Origin: Caldilineae bacterium
GTDB taxonomy: Bacteria > Chloroflexota > Anaerolineae > Epilineales > Epilineaceae
Assembly: GCA_020634625.1 (NCBI GenBank)
Contig: JACKBJ010000001.1
Span: 1-64,000, forward strand
Direction of reading: 5' to 3'
DNA: 64,000 nt
The translations under genes were made by a program, and so were the position numbers. This document shows, in pieces, positions 55,736 to 64,000 of the stretch. Each line of letters opens with the position of its first letter. Positions within the stretch are counted from its first letter, which is position 1. The notes under the pieces were generated by a model. It was not told the origin of the DNA. It made no database searches and saw only the letters and a program-made list of their open reading frames with translations.

Positions 55736-57046
55736 ATGAACGCACTGGACATCGTCGTCGCCAAGCGTGACGGCCGGGCGCACAGCGAGGCCGAGATCCG
55801 TTGGCTCGTCGACGGCGTCACCGACGGCAGCATCCCCGACTACCAGCTCACCGCATGGCTGATGGCGGTGGTCTGGCGCGGCATGACCGAGCGTGAGATC
55901 GCGAGCCTCACCGAGGCGATGGCCCGTTCGGGTGAGACGGTCGATCTCAGCCGTTTGCGCGAGCCGGCGGTCGACAAGCACTCGACGGGCGGTGTCGGAG
56001 ACAAGACCAGCCTGGTGGTCGCGCCCTTGGCGGCGGCGACCGGGCTGACCGTCGCCAAGATGAGCGGCCGTGGACTCGGGTACACCGGCGGGACGCTCGA
56101 CAAGCTCGAGAGCGTGCCCGGGCTCTCGGTCGACATGAGCGTGCGGCGCTTCATGGAACAGGCCGAGCAGATCGGCCTCGTCATCGCCGGACAGACCGCG
56201 GAGCTCGCGCCGGCCGACAAGCGCCTGTATGGCCTGCGCAATCTGAGCGGCACGGTGCCCAGCCAGGCCCTGATCGCCGCCTCGATCATGAGCAAGAAGC
56301 TGGCCGCCGGCGCCGAGGGCATCGTGCTCGACGTCAAGGTCGGCTGCGGCGGCTTCATGTCCGAGCTCGACCAGGCGCGCAGCCTGGCCGCCACCATGTT
56401 GGCCATCGGCCGTCGAGCCGGCCGCCGCATGGCTGCCTGCCTGTCGGGGATGGATCAGCCCTTGGGACAGGCGGTCGGCAATGCCCTCGAGGTGGCCGAG
56501 GCCTGTCGGACGCTGCGCGGCGAAGGCCCGAACGACCTGCATGCCCTGAGCCTGACCGTCGCGGGCCTGATGCATGTCGTCGCCGGACGCGCCGGTCGGC
56601 CGGCCGAGGTGGAAGCCGAGCTGATGGGGGCCATCCAGTCCGGTCGAGCGCTGGAGCTGCTGGGCGACATGGTCGCGGCTCAGGGTGGCGATCGAGGCTG
56701 CATCGAGGATCCCGACCGATTGCCGCGCGCGCCGATTCGCCGCGTGCTCGAGGTGGAGGTCGCGGGTTGGGTGGCATCCGTCGATGCGCGGGCCATCGGC
56801 GAGACCGCCTGTGAGCTGGGCGCGGGCCGGCGGGCCAAAGGGGATGCGGTGGACCCGGCCGTCGGGCTCCGCTTGCGGGCGAAGATCGGCGATCGGGTCG
56901 ATCGTGGCGCCGAGCTCGCCGAGATCCATGCCCGGACCGAGGCCGCGGCGGACCGGGCCGAGGCGCGCCTGCGCGCGGCCTACGCCATCGTGTCGGAACC
57001 TCCCGTCGGGCGGCCGGACCCGATCGTGATCGAGATCCTCACCTGA
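55736..57046 (+). CDS. Pyrimidine-nucleoside (thymidine) phosphorylase
   Basis: 436 residues. Family signature at about residues 82-130: DKHSTGGVGDKTSLVVAPL..MSGRGLGYTGGTLDKLES, which holds phosphate- and pyrimidine-binding residues. VGCGGFM and the C-terminal alpha-beta domain with GETACELGAGRRAKGDAVDPAVGL complete the fold. It splits thymidine, uridine or deoxyuridine to base and (deoxy)ribose-1-phosphate. It could be either the Pdp or DeoA subtype; the sequence alone does not settle that. The start fits a leaderless message. Followed 14 bases later by the M14 peptidase. Confidence 0.9.
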   Translation: MNALDIVVAKRDGRAHSEAEIRWLVDGVTDGSIPDYQLTAWLMAVVWRGMTEREIASLTEAMARSGETVDLSRLREPAVDKHSTGGVGDKTSLVVAPLAAATGLTVAKMSGRGLGYTGGTLDKLESVPGLSVDMSVRRFMEQAEQIGLVIAGQTAELAPADKRLYGLRNLSGTVPSQALIAASIMSKKLAAGAEGIVLDVKVGCGGFMSELDQARSLAATMLAIGRRAGRRMAACLSGMDQPLGQAVGNALEVAEACRTLRGEGPNDLHALSLTVAGLMHVVAGRAGRPAEVEAELMGAIQSGRALELLGDMVAAQGGDRGCIEDPDRLPRAPIRRVLEVEVAGWVASVDARAIGETACELGAGRRAKGDAVDPAVGLRLRAKIGDRVDRGAELAEIHARTEAAADRAEARLRAAYAIVSEPPVGRPDPIVIEILT

Positions 57047-57060
57047 AGGGAGACCGCCCC

Positions 57061-58767
57061 ATGCCGATCGCCTTCGACCGCTACCTGGACAACGCGGCCC
57101 TGAGGGCCGAGCTCCAAGCCCTGGCCGACGCCTTTCCCCACCTGCTCGCCATCGAGTCGCTGGGCCAGTCGTTCGAAGGACGGGACATTCCCGTGGTGGT
57201 GGTCACCCGCCGCGACGCGGATCGAAGCGACCTCGAGAAGCCGGCGTTCTGGGTGGATGCCAACATCCATGCCACCGAGGTCACCGGGACCATGGCGGCG
57301 CTCAAGCTGCTCGACCTGGCGACGAGCCGCTACGGCATCGATCCGGTGGTGACGCGTACCTTGGACACGCAGGTCCTGTACGTCGTCCCGCGCCTGAATC
57401 CCGATGGCGCGGCCCGAGCGCTGGCGGCGGCGCCCCAATTCCTCCGCTCGGGAACGCGCCCGTATCCGCGCCCCGAGCGCGAGCCCGGCCTGCATGCCGA
57501 GGACATCGACGGCGACGGCCGGATCCTGCAGATGCGGGTGGTGGACCCGGCCGGCGACTGGAAGGTCTCGCCGCGCGATCCCCGCCTGATGCTCAAGCGG
57601 GGTCCCTTCGATGAGGGAGAGACCTTCTACCGGCTGCTGCCGGAGGGCATCATCGAGGACTTCGACGGACATACCATTCCGATCGCCCGTCCCTTGGAGG
57701 GACTGGACTTCAACCGCAACTTCCCGAGCGGCTGGCGACCGGAGGGCGAGCAGGGCGGGGCCGGCGAGCATCCGGGATCGGAGCCCGAGATCCAGGCCGT
57801 GCTGCGCTTCGTGGCCGGCCACCCCAACATCTTCGGCGCCTTGACCTACCACACCTACAGCCGAGCCTTGCTGCGGCCCTTCAGTGGTCGGCCCGACGCC
57901 GAGATGGACCAGAACGACCTCTGGCTCTACGAGGCGATCGGCAAGCACGGGACCCAGGTCACGGGCTACCCGGCCGTCTCGGTGTACCAGCACTTCCGGT
58001 ACCATCCCAAGCAAGTGATCAGCGGGGCATTCGACGACTGGATGTACGAGCACCACGGCGTTCTGGCTTTCACCGTCGAGCTCTGGGACCTGCCGGACGC
58101 GGCCGGCGTCACGGGCAAGAACGCGGACAAGCGGTTCATCGAGTGGATGCGCGACCACCCGGTCGAAGACGACCATCGCATTCTGGACTGGGTCGACGCG
58201 CACGCGCCCGATGCGCTCCAGCCTTGGCGCGCCTTCGCGCATCCACAGCTCGGGCCGGTAGAGCTTGGCGGCTGGCACGCGATGTACAGCTGGCGCAATC
58301 CGCCCCCGGCGCTGCTGGAGGCCGAGATCACGCCCGTCGCCGAGTTCAGCTTGGACTTCGCCGCGCTTGGGCCGCGCCTCGCCTGGCACGACGTGACGGT
58401 CGAGACGCTGGGTGCCGAGCTGTATCGCGTCACGGCGGTGATCGAGAACCTCGGCTTCCTGTCGACGAGCGGTAGTCGCCGGGCGCGCGAGGCGGGTCGC
58501 GCCCGTCCGCTCGAGCTCCGGATCGTGCTGCCCGACGGAGCGCGGCTCGAGTCCGGCCAGCCGCGGGTGCCGGCCGGACACCTCGAGGGTCGCGACAACA
58601 AGCTTGGCGTCACCTTCGGGAGCTCGCCAACCGACAACCGCCATCGGGTCGATTGGCTGCTGCGCGCTCCGGCCGGCACCCGCGTCGAGCTGGTTGCCGC
58701 CTGCGACCGCGCGGGCACGCTGCGCGCGACGATCCGACTCCCCGACGATGCCGTCGCTGGGTCCTAA
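57061..58767 (+). CDS. M14-family zinc carboxypeptidase, cytoplasmic
   Basis: 568 residues, no signal peptide. Zinc ligands: NIHATEVTG (H-x-x-E) at about residue 70 and a later His in LTYHTYSRALLRPF. RLNPDG, DFNRNFPSGWRPEG and FTVELWDLPDAAG with the general-base Glu complete the M14 active site. The C-terminal 170 residues form a beta-rich domain. Such forms occur in several phyla without known substrates. It starts 14 bases after the phosphorylase gene with AGGGAG, suggesting cotranscription. Related in fold to the secreted enzyme at 32078, but clearly a different branch. Confidence 0.87.
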   Translation: MPIAFDRYLDNAALRAELQALADAFPHLLAIESLGQSFEGRDIPVVVVTRRDADRSDLEKPAFWVDANIHATEVTGTMAALKLLDLATSRYGIDPVVTRTLDTQVLYVVPRLNPDGAARALAAAPQFLRSGTRPYPRPEREPGLHAEDIDGDGRILQMRVVDPAGDWKVSPRDPRLMLKRGPFDEGETFYRLLPEGIIEDFDGHTIPIARPLEGLDFNRNFPSGWRPEGEQGGAGEHPGSEPEIQAVLRFVAGHPNIFGALTYHTYSRALLRPFSGRPDAEMDQNDLWLYEAIGKHGTQVTGYPAVSVYQHFRYHPKQVISGAFDDWMYEHHGVLAFTVELWDLPDAAGVTGKNADKRFIEWMRDHPVEDDHRILDWVDAHAPDALQPWRAFAHPQLGPVELGGWHAMYSWRNPPPALLEAEITPVAEFSLDFAALGPRLAWHDVTVETLGAELYRVTAVIENLGFLSTSGSRRAREAGRARPLELRIVLPDGARLESGQPRVPAGHLEGRDNKLGVTFGSSPTDNRHRVDWLLRAPAGTRVELVAACDRAGTLRATIRLPDDAVAGS

Positions 58768-58786
58768 GGGCGACTAGGGCGCGCGC

Positions 58787-58803
58787 GGGGCCTCCTGCGC
58801 CCC
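58787..58803. terminator. Weak hairpin between convergent M14 peptidase and pspC
   Basis: GGGGC / GCCCC, 5 bp with a 7-base loop, flanked by GCGCG and CGCGC that can extend the stem. It lies between the two converging genes. Modest support. Confidence 0.35.
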
Positions 58804-58810
58804 TGTCGCG

Positions 58811-59209
58811 CTAGCCGTCCTGGCCCGCCTGGCCTCGGTGGGGCGCCGACGCATCGTCCCCCGCCCGCGCGGTGACGCCGGCCTTGGCCAGATCCCAGGC
58901 ATCGACCTCCTCCGGCGTGAACACCGGCGCGTTGGTCGCTGTGATGGGCCGGGCGGCGTCCACGGCCTCGAGCTGGCTCTCGGCGTGCGTGGCGTCCGAC
59001 TCGGACCCGAGCGGAAGCACGAAGGCCAAGAGCGCGTAGATCGCGAAGAGCGGCACCAGGGCACCGAAGCCGGTCCCGATGATGAGCAGGCCGACCAACA
59101 GCCGCAGGAGGGTGGCATCGATGCCGAAGGTTTCGGCCAGTCCACCGCAGACGCCGGCGATCATCCGATCATCGGCCGAGCGGTGCAGACGGCGGGATGG
59201 GGTCAACAT
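58811..59209 (-). CDS. PspC-domain membrane protein
   Basis: 132 residues. The N-terminal PspC domain reads RRLHRSADDRMIAGVCGGLAETFGIDATLLRLLVGLLII, with the conserved GVCGGLAE, followed by one or two hydrophobic segments (LLIIGTGFGALVPLFAIYALLAFVLPLG). The C-terminal 60 residues are acidic and soluble. PspC proteins sense membrane stress in the phage-shock system, but no pspA or pspF is visible here. ATG 59209; an in-frame ATG far upstream runs through the ktrA gene and is not used. Confidence 0.85.
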   Translation of the reverse strand: MLTPSRRLHRSADDRMIAGVCGGLAETFGIDATLLRLLVGLLIIGTGFGALVPLFAIYALLAFVLPLGSESDATHAESQLEAVDAARPITATNAPVFTPEEVDAWDLAKAGVTARAGDDASAPHRGQAGQDG

Positions 59210-59333
59210 GGCGACAGTCCTGTGTAGCGGACGAGAGCCGGTTGCCGGTCTCGTCGGGTGGCGCGGATGCAACATGGCCTCTTCTACGCGCCATGCGCCG
59301 ATCGGGTTGCAGCGCGCGCCCGGCAAGCGGCCG

Positions 59334-60071
59334 TTACTCCAGGCGTTCGGCGTCCGCCAGGCTTCCCACCAGCACGAGCAGATCGCCTTCACGGATGATG
59401 TGGTCCGGGGCCGGGGTGACCAGGGTGTCGTCGCCGTGATGGATCGCGATCACGGTCAGTCGGTACTTCTGCCGGAAGTTGCAGTCCTTCAAGGTGCGCC
59501 CCCACATGCCGGGCGGCGCCATGGCTTCGACGATGTTGACTTCGGGCGAGACTTCCAGGAAGTCCACGACGTGGCTGTGGGCCAGCCTGCGCGCCAGCCG
59601 CAGGCCTGCCTCGTGCTCGGGCAGGATCACTTCATGGGCGCCGATGCGCAGCAGGATTTCGCGCTGGGTAGCGGTCAGCGCCTTGGCGATCACGCGCTTG
59701 ACGCCGAAACGAAGCAGGAGGACGGTGGCCAGCACGTTGGCCTCGAAGTTCGAGCCGATGCAGACCAGCCCGGTGTCGAAGGTCTCGACCCCGACCTGAC
59801 GAAGCGCGTCCTCGTTGGTGGCATCGAGCTGGACCACGTTCGGCAGCTCGAGGCTCATGTGTTGGACGCGGTCCTTGTCGGCGTCCACCGCCAGCACCTC
59901 GTAGCCGAAGTCCATCACCAGGCTCTTGGCGACGCTGGTGCCGAACCGACCCAGGCCGATGACGATGAACTCCTCGCGCGCGCCCCGGCGCGCGATCTGC
60001 TCCGGCCGGAGCAGTCGCATGGCCGCGGCCCGTCGACCTTCGCTGCTGCTGCTTCGAACGCCGTCGCTCAT
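59334..60071 (-). CDS. ktrA: Ktr potassium channel regulatory subunit (RCK)
   Basis: 245 residues, RCK_N plus RCK_C domains. Here the nucleotide loop is canonical, FIVIGLGRFGTSVAKSLVMDFG (near residue 35), with the acidic residue in VDADKDRVQ. GVKRVIAKALTATQREILLRIGAHEVILPE and DLLVLVGSLADAERLE follow. An Arg/Ser-rich N terminus of 30 residues precedes the fold. It partners with the channel encoded just upstream (28 bases). This is the second such regulator in the window; unlike trkA at 5289 it keeps the glycine loop. Confidence 0.92.
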   Translation of the reverse strand: MSDGVRSSSSEGRRAAAMRLLRPEQIARRGAREEFIVIGLGRFGTSVAKSLVMDFGYEVLAVDADKDRVQHMSLELPNVVQLDATNEDALRQVGVETFDTGLVCIGSNFEANVLATVLLLRFGVKRVIAKALTATQREILLRIGAHEVILPEHEAGLRLARRLAHSHVVDFLEVSPEVNIVEAMAPPGMWGRTLKDCNFRQKYRLTVIAIHHGDDTLVTPAPDHIIREGDLLVLVGSLADAERLE

Positions 60072-60099
60072 GGGGATCCGCCTCTCGTGTTGCGATGCG

Positions 60100-61497
60100 T
60101 CAGCCGAGGATGATCGGCTCTTCGGGATAGTGAACCAGATTGGGTTGCGCGCGCTCGGCCAAGGCCACCACGACGGTCAAGGGGCCGAGTCGGCCCCAGA
60201 ACATGGTCAACGCGATGAGCAGGCGACCGAGGAAGCCGAGCTGGCCGGTCAAGCCCAGGCTGTAGCCGGTGTTGGAGAAGGCACTCACGACCTCGAAGGC
60301 GACCGGAAAGATGTCGCCCGAGTGCAGCCGGACCAGGGCCAGGGTGACCGTGGCGACGAGCACCGAGCTGACGGTCATGACCGCGACGGCCTTGGTCAGG
60401 GTCTCGTGCGGGATCGCCCGGCCATAGGCCACCGGTTGGTCGTCCCCGCGCGCGGTCGCCAGCACGACCACCATGATGACGGCCAGCGTGCTGGTGCTCA
60501 CGCCGCCCGCCATGCTGGCCGGTGCCGCGCCGATGAACATCCAGACCATCAGGATCAGCTGGGTGCTCTGCTCGAGCAGGTTCAAGGGCAGCACGGTGAG
60601 TCCGGCCGTGCGGGCCGAGACGGCGGTGAATGCGCCGGCCACATAGGCCTCGGCCTGACTCGCATCCAGGCCGACGGCCCGATGCAGGTTCGGGTCGAGG
60701 TTGACGACGAGCACGCCGACCACGGTCAACAGCAGGGTCATGAGCAGCGTCAGCCGGGTGTGCAACGACAGCTCGTGGTGGAAGCGGGCGCGCCACAGGT
60801 CGTAGAGCACGGTGACGCCCAGGCCGCCGACGATCACCAGCGCGCCCGAGATGCCCAGCGTGATCGGATCGCGCCCGTAGCCGAAGTAGGGGCCCGCCTC
60901 GCTGGCGGCGAAGAGATCGAATCCAGCGTTGCAGTAGGCGCTGATCGCATGGAAGATCGCGTAGTAGAGCGCCTGGCCATCGGGCATGCTGCCGCGCCAG
61001 CGCAGGTAGAGCCCGGCGGCGCCGAGCGACTCCAGGCCGATGGTCACGGCCAGCACGTACTGGGTCAGGCCCACCACGCCGCTCATCTCGTGCCGGCCGA
61101 GCGTCTGCTGCACCATGAAGCGCTCCTGCAGCGAGACCCGTCGCCCGATCAAGCTGAAGGCGAGTACGCTGAAGGCCACGAAGCCCGCACCGCCGACCTG
61201 CATCAGGCCCAGAATCACCCACTGTCCGAAGCGGCTGATCTCGCCCGCGGTGCTGACGACCGTCAGACCGGTCACGGTGACCGCCGAGGTGCTGGTGAAG
61301 AGCGCCTCCATCCAGCCCAGCGGCTCGGGTCCGGCGCTGGCGATGGGAAGACGAAGCAACAGCGTCCCGATGATCACGATCACGAGGAAGCCGAGGATGA
61401 GCAGTTGGTTGGTGCCCCGCTCCTGAATGAAGCGGCCGAGGCGTGAACCCGAGACCGGACCCATGCGCTGGCTGCGGGCACGTTGTGGACTCTTCAT
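60100..61497 (-). CDS. ktrB: KtrB/TrkH-type potassium transporter subunit
   Basis: 465 residues, eight or more membrane segments with four pore loops, including SAVTVTGLTVVSTAGE, HAISAYCNAGFDLF, TAVSARTAGLTVLPL and SAFSNTGYSLGLTG, each a variant of the T-x-G-F/L-T filter segment. MGRLGPLTVVVALAER near the C terminus is typical of KtrB. ATG 61497 follows a -10 only about 16 bases away; there is no Shine-Dalgarno, so it may start at or near the 5' end of the message. The ATG at 61464 is an alternative start. Confidence 0.9.
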   Translation of the reverse strand: MKSPQRARSQRMGPVSGSRLGRFIQERGTNQLLILGFLVIVIIGTLLLRLPIASAGPEPLGWMEALFTSTSAVTVTGLTVVSTAGEISRFGQWVILGLMQVGGAGFVAFSVLAFSLIGRRVSLQERFMVQQTLGRHEMSGVVGLTQYVLAVTIGLESLGAAGLYLRWRGSMPDGQALYYAIFHAISAYCNAGFDLFAASEAGPYFGYGRDPITLGISGALVIVGGLGVTVLYDLWRARFHHELSLHTRLTLLMTLLLTVVGVLVVNLDPNLHRAVGLDASQAEAYVAGAFTAVSARTAGLTVLPLNLLEQSTQLILMVWMFIGAAPASMAGGVSTSTLAVIMVVVLATARGDDQPVAYGRAIPHETLTKAVAVMTVSSVLVATVTLALVRLHSGDIFPVAFEVVSAFSNTGYSLGLTGQLGFLGRLLIALTMFWGRLGPLTVVVALAERAQPNLVHYPEEPIILG

Positions 61498-61512
61498 ACC
61501 GATTGGCTGGCG

Positions 61513-61542
61513 ATTATGTGTCGGCCGGCCGCTCGGGGTCAA
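61513..61542 (-). promoter_or_regulatory. ktrB promoter (TTGACC-18-CATAAT)
   Basis: On the minus strand TTGACC (61537-61542), 18-base spacer, CATAAT (61513-61518). The start codon at 61497 would leave a leader of only about 10 bases. Confidence 0.6.
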
Positions 61543-61673
61543 GCCCTGGAACGCCGCCGATGCGAGCGGCGGCTGCAACCCCTGTCGCCGGCTTGCGTAG
61601 ATGGGGGCAGCCGATCACGGACAGGCGAGCGGCCTGCCGTCATGGCCCGTCATGCAAGCGAAAGGATGCGTCG

Positions 61674-61889
61674 ATGAACCTCGAACCGATCAAGAGCCCC
61701 GGCGTCGCCGCGGTCCTGTCCATGCTGGCCCCGGGCTTCGGCCAGATCTACGCCGGCCACTGGCTATGGGGCATCTTCTGGCTGCTCGTCACGCCAGGAT
61801 TCTGGATCTTCTCGGCCGGTCTGCTCGCGCTTCCGTTCCACGTGCTCGCAGCCGTCCAAGCCGCCAACCAGGCGCTTGCCCGCGCCTGA
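61674..61889 (+). CDS. Small TM2-like membrane protein
   Basis: 71 residues: SPGVAAVLSMLAPGFGQIYAGHWLWGIFWLLVTPGFWIFSAGLLALPFHVLAAVQAANQA. The SxxxPGxGQIYxGxxxxG pattern and two helices fit the TM2/DUF5683 group of small membrane proteins of unknown function. ATG 61674 has AAAGGA about 8 bases upstream. Confidence 0.7.
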   Translation: MNLEPIKSPGVAAVLSMLAPGFGQIYAGHWLWGIFWLLVTPGFWIFSAGLLALPFHVLAAVQAANQALARA

Positions 61890-61920
61890 CGCCGAGGCAT
61901 CGCCGGTCGCAAGCCGTCGG

Positions 61921-61949
61921 TTGACCGGCTCTCGGTCGGCTCCTAGGAT
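61921..61949 (+). promoter_or_regulatory. Promoter of the DUF493-like gene (TTGACC-17-TAGGAT)
   Basis: TTGACC 61921-61926, 17-base spacer, TAGGAT 61944-61949. The leader to ATG 62002 is about 45 bases. Confidence 0.6.
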
Positions 61950-62001
61950 TTCGAGTCGGTCGGCGCGGGTCGGCGCCGTGAACGTCCAGGAGCCCAGAGG
62001 C

Positions 62002-62352
62002 ATGAACGCGGACGAAAAGACGGGCAATGGCCACTCCGTGCCGGTCCCCGCGCCGGACGACGGGCGCCCGGGCGAGCAAGAGCGCATGATCGCGGCGATG
62101 GAGGAGCAGCACGACTTTCCCGGCTTCTACAAGGTGGTGGTGATCGCCGAAGCAGGCGATGCCTTCCACGCCGCCTTGCGGCAGATGGTCGAAGTGATCC
62201 AGGCCGAGGCTCCGTTCCGGATCGGACGACGCGACTCCAGCCGGGGCGGGTACGTCGCCTACCACCTCGAGATCCACGTCGACTCCGCCCGCACCGCCCT
62301 GGAGCGCAAGCACCTGATCGCCCGCCTGGAGGGCGTTCGGGTCATGCTCTAG
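62002..62352 (+). CDS. DUF493 (YbeD-like) protein
   Basis: 116 residues. The core from about residue 35 reads HDFPGFYKVVVIAEAGDAFHAALRQMVEVIQ..RDSSRGGYVAYHLEIHVDSA, matching the compact ferredoxin-like DUF493/YbeD fold (FPxxFxxKV, then SS..Y-x-S-x-x-I). It is a small cytoplasmic protein of unclear function, perhaps allosteric. A 30-residue polar N terminus is an addition. The end overlaps the convergent hydrolase gene by 11 bases. AGGAG about 9 bases before the ATG. Confidence 0.75.
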   Translation: MNADEKTGNGHSVPVPAPDDGRPGEQERMIAAMEEQHDFPGFYKVVVIAEAGDAFHAALRQMVEVIQAEAPFRIGRRDSSRGGYVAYHLEIHVDSARTALERKHLIARLEGVRVML

Positions 62353-63124
62353 GTCGGTTGGCCGCCTGAACCAAGGCCTGGAACAGGCGCTGCTGCGCGT
62401 CGTCCCGACCGGCCGTGATCTCGGGATGCCATTGGAGCCCGAGCAGCCAGGCGTGGCTCGGCAGCTCGTAGGCCTCCAGCACGCCATCGCTCGCCCAGGC
62501 GGTGGCGCGCAGGTCGGGCGCCAGATCGCGAACCGCCTGGTGGTGCCAGGAGGCGACCTCCGGCTCGTGTTGGCCGACGATGCGGGCCAGCTCGGAGTCG
62601 GGATCGATGCGCACCCGGTGCATCACGTGGGTCGTGTCATCGCCCTCGGCTTCGACGCGATGCGGCAGTCCCCAGCCGTAGACCTCGGGGATGTGCGGGT
62701 GCAAGCTGCCACCGAGCGCCACGTTCAAGAGCTGCGCGCCACGGCAGATGGCGAGGCATGGGCGCTGGCAGGCCATGATGCGCTCGACCAGGTCGATCTC
62801 GCTGGCATCTCGAATCGGATCGACGTTGTAGACGCTGGGATGGCTCGCCCCGGCGTAGCGATCGGGTGCGACATCACCGCCGCCGGACAGGATCAGCGCG
62901 TCGAGCAGCGCGAAGAGCTGGTCTTGGCAGGCCTCGCCGGGCGGCAGAACGATCGGGATGCCCCCGGCGCGCCGAACGGCGTCGACATAGTCGACGGACA
63001 CGCGAAAGCGGCGCTTCTCGTCGCGGCCATAGCTGGTGATGCCGATGACGGGACGTCGGTCGGCGGAGCCCGTGCTCCGGTCAAGCGGACTGGTGGTCGC
63101 CAGTCGGTCGAGCGGCTTGGACAC
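62342..63124 (-). CDS. Class I glutamine amidotransferase-like hydrolase (gamma-glutamyl-GABA hydrolase family)
   Basis: 260 residues of the peptidase C26/PuuD group, which releases glutamate from gamma-glutamyl amides. Core motifs: PVIGITSYG at the N terminus, DALILSGGGDVAPDRYAG, the nucleophile Cys in RPCLAICRGAQLLNVALGG, and the His-Glu pair in LLGLQWHPE. Start is GTG 63124, chosen because GGGAGGG lies about 8 bases before; the longer frame upstream overlaps the alaX gene. Substrate not proven. Confidence 0.85.
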   Translation of the reverse strand: MSKPLDRLATTSPLDRSTGSADRRPVIGITSYGRDEKRRFRVSVDYVDAVRRAGGIPIVLPPGEACQDQLFALLDALILSGGGDVAPDRYAGASHPSVYNVDPIRDASEIDLVERIMACQRPCLAICRGAQLLNVALGGSLHPHIPEVYGWGLPHRVEAEGDDTTHVMHRVRIDPDSELARIVGQHEPEVASWHHQAVRDLAPDLRATAWASDGVLEAYELPSHAWLLGLQWHPEITAGRDDAQQRLFQALVQAANRPRA

Positions 63125-63129
63125 GCGCG

Positions 63130-64000
63130 CTAGCCCTCCCTGCGATCGGTTGGTGCGACGGCCGGTGGCGATGGCGAAGTCGCCCCTTCTTGGACCGCGG
63201 AAGGCCGTAGCGCTCGGCGGATCAGGTCCATGGCGCGCTCCAGCCCATCCAGCCGGTCGGCGCGACCCTGGTAGACCTGCCCGCGCCCGCCGCCACGGCC
63301 GCCCAGCGCCGCAGCGACGTCGGCGCCCAGGGTCGGCAGATCGATGCGCTGCCTGCCCTCCGAATCGCCGAGGGCAAGGGCGAAGATGCCCGATGTCGGC
63401 CCGCCTGCGGTGAGCAGGGCGCATCGCCCGGCCGATGCCAGGCTGGCCGCGACCTGCTGCAAGGCGGCCATGTCGGAATCCGCGAAATGGCCATGGACGG
63501 GATCCTGGACCTGGCCCAGCAGCCCGGCCACCTGGTGCTCCACGAGGCGTGACGCCGTCTCGCGCAGCCGTCGCTCGAGCTCGCGCATGCGCTGCGCCCG
63601 ATCCGCCACGGCCGAGACGAGCGCGTCGTCTGGCGCGCCCAGCGCTTGCCTCAGGTCGCCCAGGAGCTGCTCCTGGCAGCCGAGCCGGCGCCGCAGCCGC
63701 GCGCCCGCCACGAAGGCGAGTCGAGTCCCGCCGCGCATCGATTCGGTGCCCAGAAGCTTGATCGCCTCGATCTCGGCGGTGGAGCCGAGGTGCGTGCCGC
63801 CGCAGGTGCAGCAGTCCAGGCCGTCGATCTCGACGAGGCGCAGCGGGCCGCTCAGGCCCTCCGGCAGGCCGCGCGAGCGGACCTCGAGTCCGGCGAGCGC
63901 CTCGGGATCCGCCAGCCGAGCGCGGATCCGTCGCGCGGCGCGCACCTCGGCGTTGGCCTCGGTCTCCAGCGCTTCGATCTGCTGGGCGGTCAGCGCGGGG
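63130..64000 (-). CDS. AlaX-type alanyl-tRNA editing protein with DHHA1 domain (5' end outside the window)
   Basis: Partial: at least 289 residues; the N-terminal part, with the first two zinc His, lies beyond the window. The visible part starts ALTAQQIEALETEANAEVR, then GLPEGLSGPLRLVEIDGLDCCTCGGTHLGSTAEIEAIKLLG, the C-x-x-x-H zinc motif of the AlaRS-like editing domain. A coiled-coil linker (QRMRELERRLRETASRLVEHQ) and a C-terminal DHHA1 domain (GGRGGGRGQVYQGRAD, the G-G-G-G-R-x-x-x-x-Q pattern) follow. This layout is that of AlaX-L, which clears Ser-tRNA-Ala or Gly-tRNA-Ala. Confidence 0.87.
   Translation of the reverse strand, partial: PALTAQQIEALETEANAEVRAARRIRARLADPEALAGLEVRSRGLPEGLSGPLRLVEIDGLDCCTCGGTHLGSTAEIEAIKLLGTESMRGGTRLAFVAGARLRRRLGCQEQLLGDLRQALGAPDDALVSAVADRAQRMRELERRLRETASRLVEHQVAGLLGQVQDPVHGHFADSDMAALQQVAASLASAGRCALLTAGGPTSGIFALALGDSEGRQRIDLPTLGADVAAALGGRGGGRGQVYQGRADRLDGLERAMDLIRRALRPSAVQEGATSPSPPAVAPTDRREG

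Overview
The window is 64 kb of high-GC bacterial chromosome with closely packed genes and no rRNA, tRNA, IS element, integrase, phage module or CRISPR array. It most likely comes from a member of the Chloroflexota. The evidence is several secreted proteins with Pro/Thr/Ser-rich linkers next to a short terminal Leu-Pro motif (endings such as FLPRLLR, LLPWIGR, IYLPMALDRA), a style I associate with that phylum. Housekeeping genes follow the bacterial sigma-70 pattern and many promoters can be read (TTGACN/TATNNT, often extended TGn -10). This placement is inference from protein style, not from a marker tree.

Region by region: (1) 0-2.4 kb: two SAM methyltransferases flank a DUF411 metal-binding protein whose first active-site Cys codon is an in-frame TGA, followed by a SECIS-like hairpin. 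This candidate selenoprotein is the most interesting item here. (2) 2.5-5.1 kb: secreted Gly-rich repeat protein and a small exported partner. (3) 5.2-7.5 kb: Trk potassium uptake operon behind three 20-bp direct repeats. (4) 7.6-13.8 kb: large exported protein, gamma-glutamyltranspeptidase, YHYH protein and an overlapping membrane-tethered partner. (5) 13.9-16.6 kb: rplS, rnhB, yraN, miaA. (6) 16.7-19.3 kb: ROK sugar kinase and a four-repeat secreted surface protein. (7) 19.5-26.5 kb: mutS, a truncated nucleotide cyclase pseudogene, cobalamin-dependent metH. (8) 26.6-30.2 kb: sdhCAB. (9) 30.2-36 kb: glnS, divergent M14 carboxypeptidase, small membrane protein, LctP-type permease. (10) 36-42 kb: adk, thiN, valS, asparaginase. 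(11) 42-46.6 kb: cold-shock gene, tmRNA with a readable tag, a B12-type radical SAM protein, smpB and a C-terminal processing protease, all on the minus strand. (12) 46.7-50.7 kb: LysM-type protein, an orphan gene, a 0.5-kb non-coding stretch and a TolB-like beta-propeller protein. (13) 50.8-55.7 kb: trmFO-hflX-ppk2-ppk2 operon preceded by a promoter/terminator-bounded leader or small RNA. (14) 55.7-64 kb: pyrimidine-nucleoside phosphorylase, M14 peptidase, PspC protein, second potassium system (ktrB-ktrA), two small proteins, a class-I glutamine amidotransferase-like hydrolase and an AlaX-type editing protein cut by the window edge.

Co-operating groups visible here are trans-translation (ssrA, smpB, perhaps the tail-type protease), translation and tRNA quality (rplS, miaA, trmFO, glnS, valS, alaX, hflX), two complete potassium uptake systems, respiratory complex II, and polyphosphate-driven nucleotide phosphorylation by a tandem PPK2 pair.
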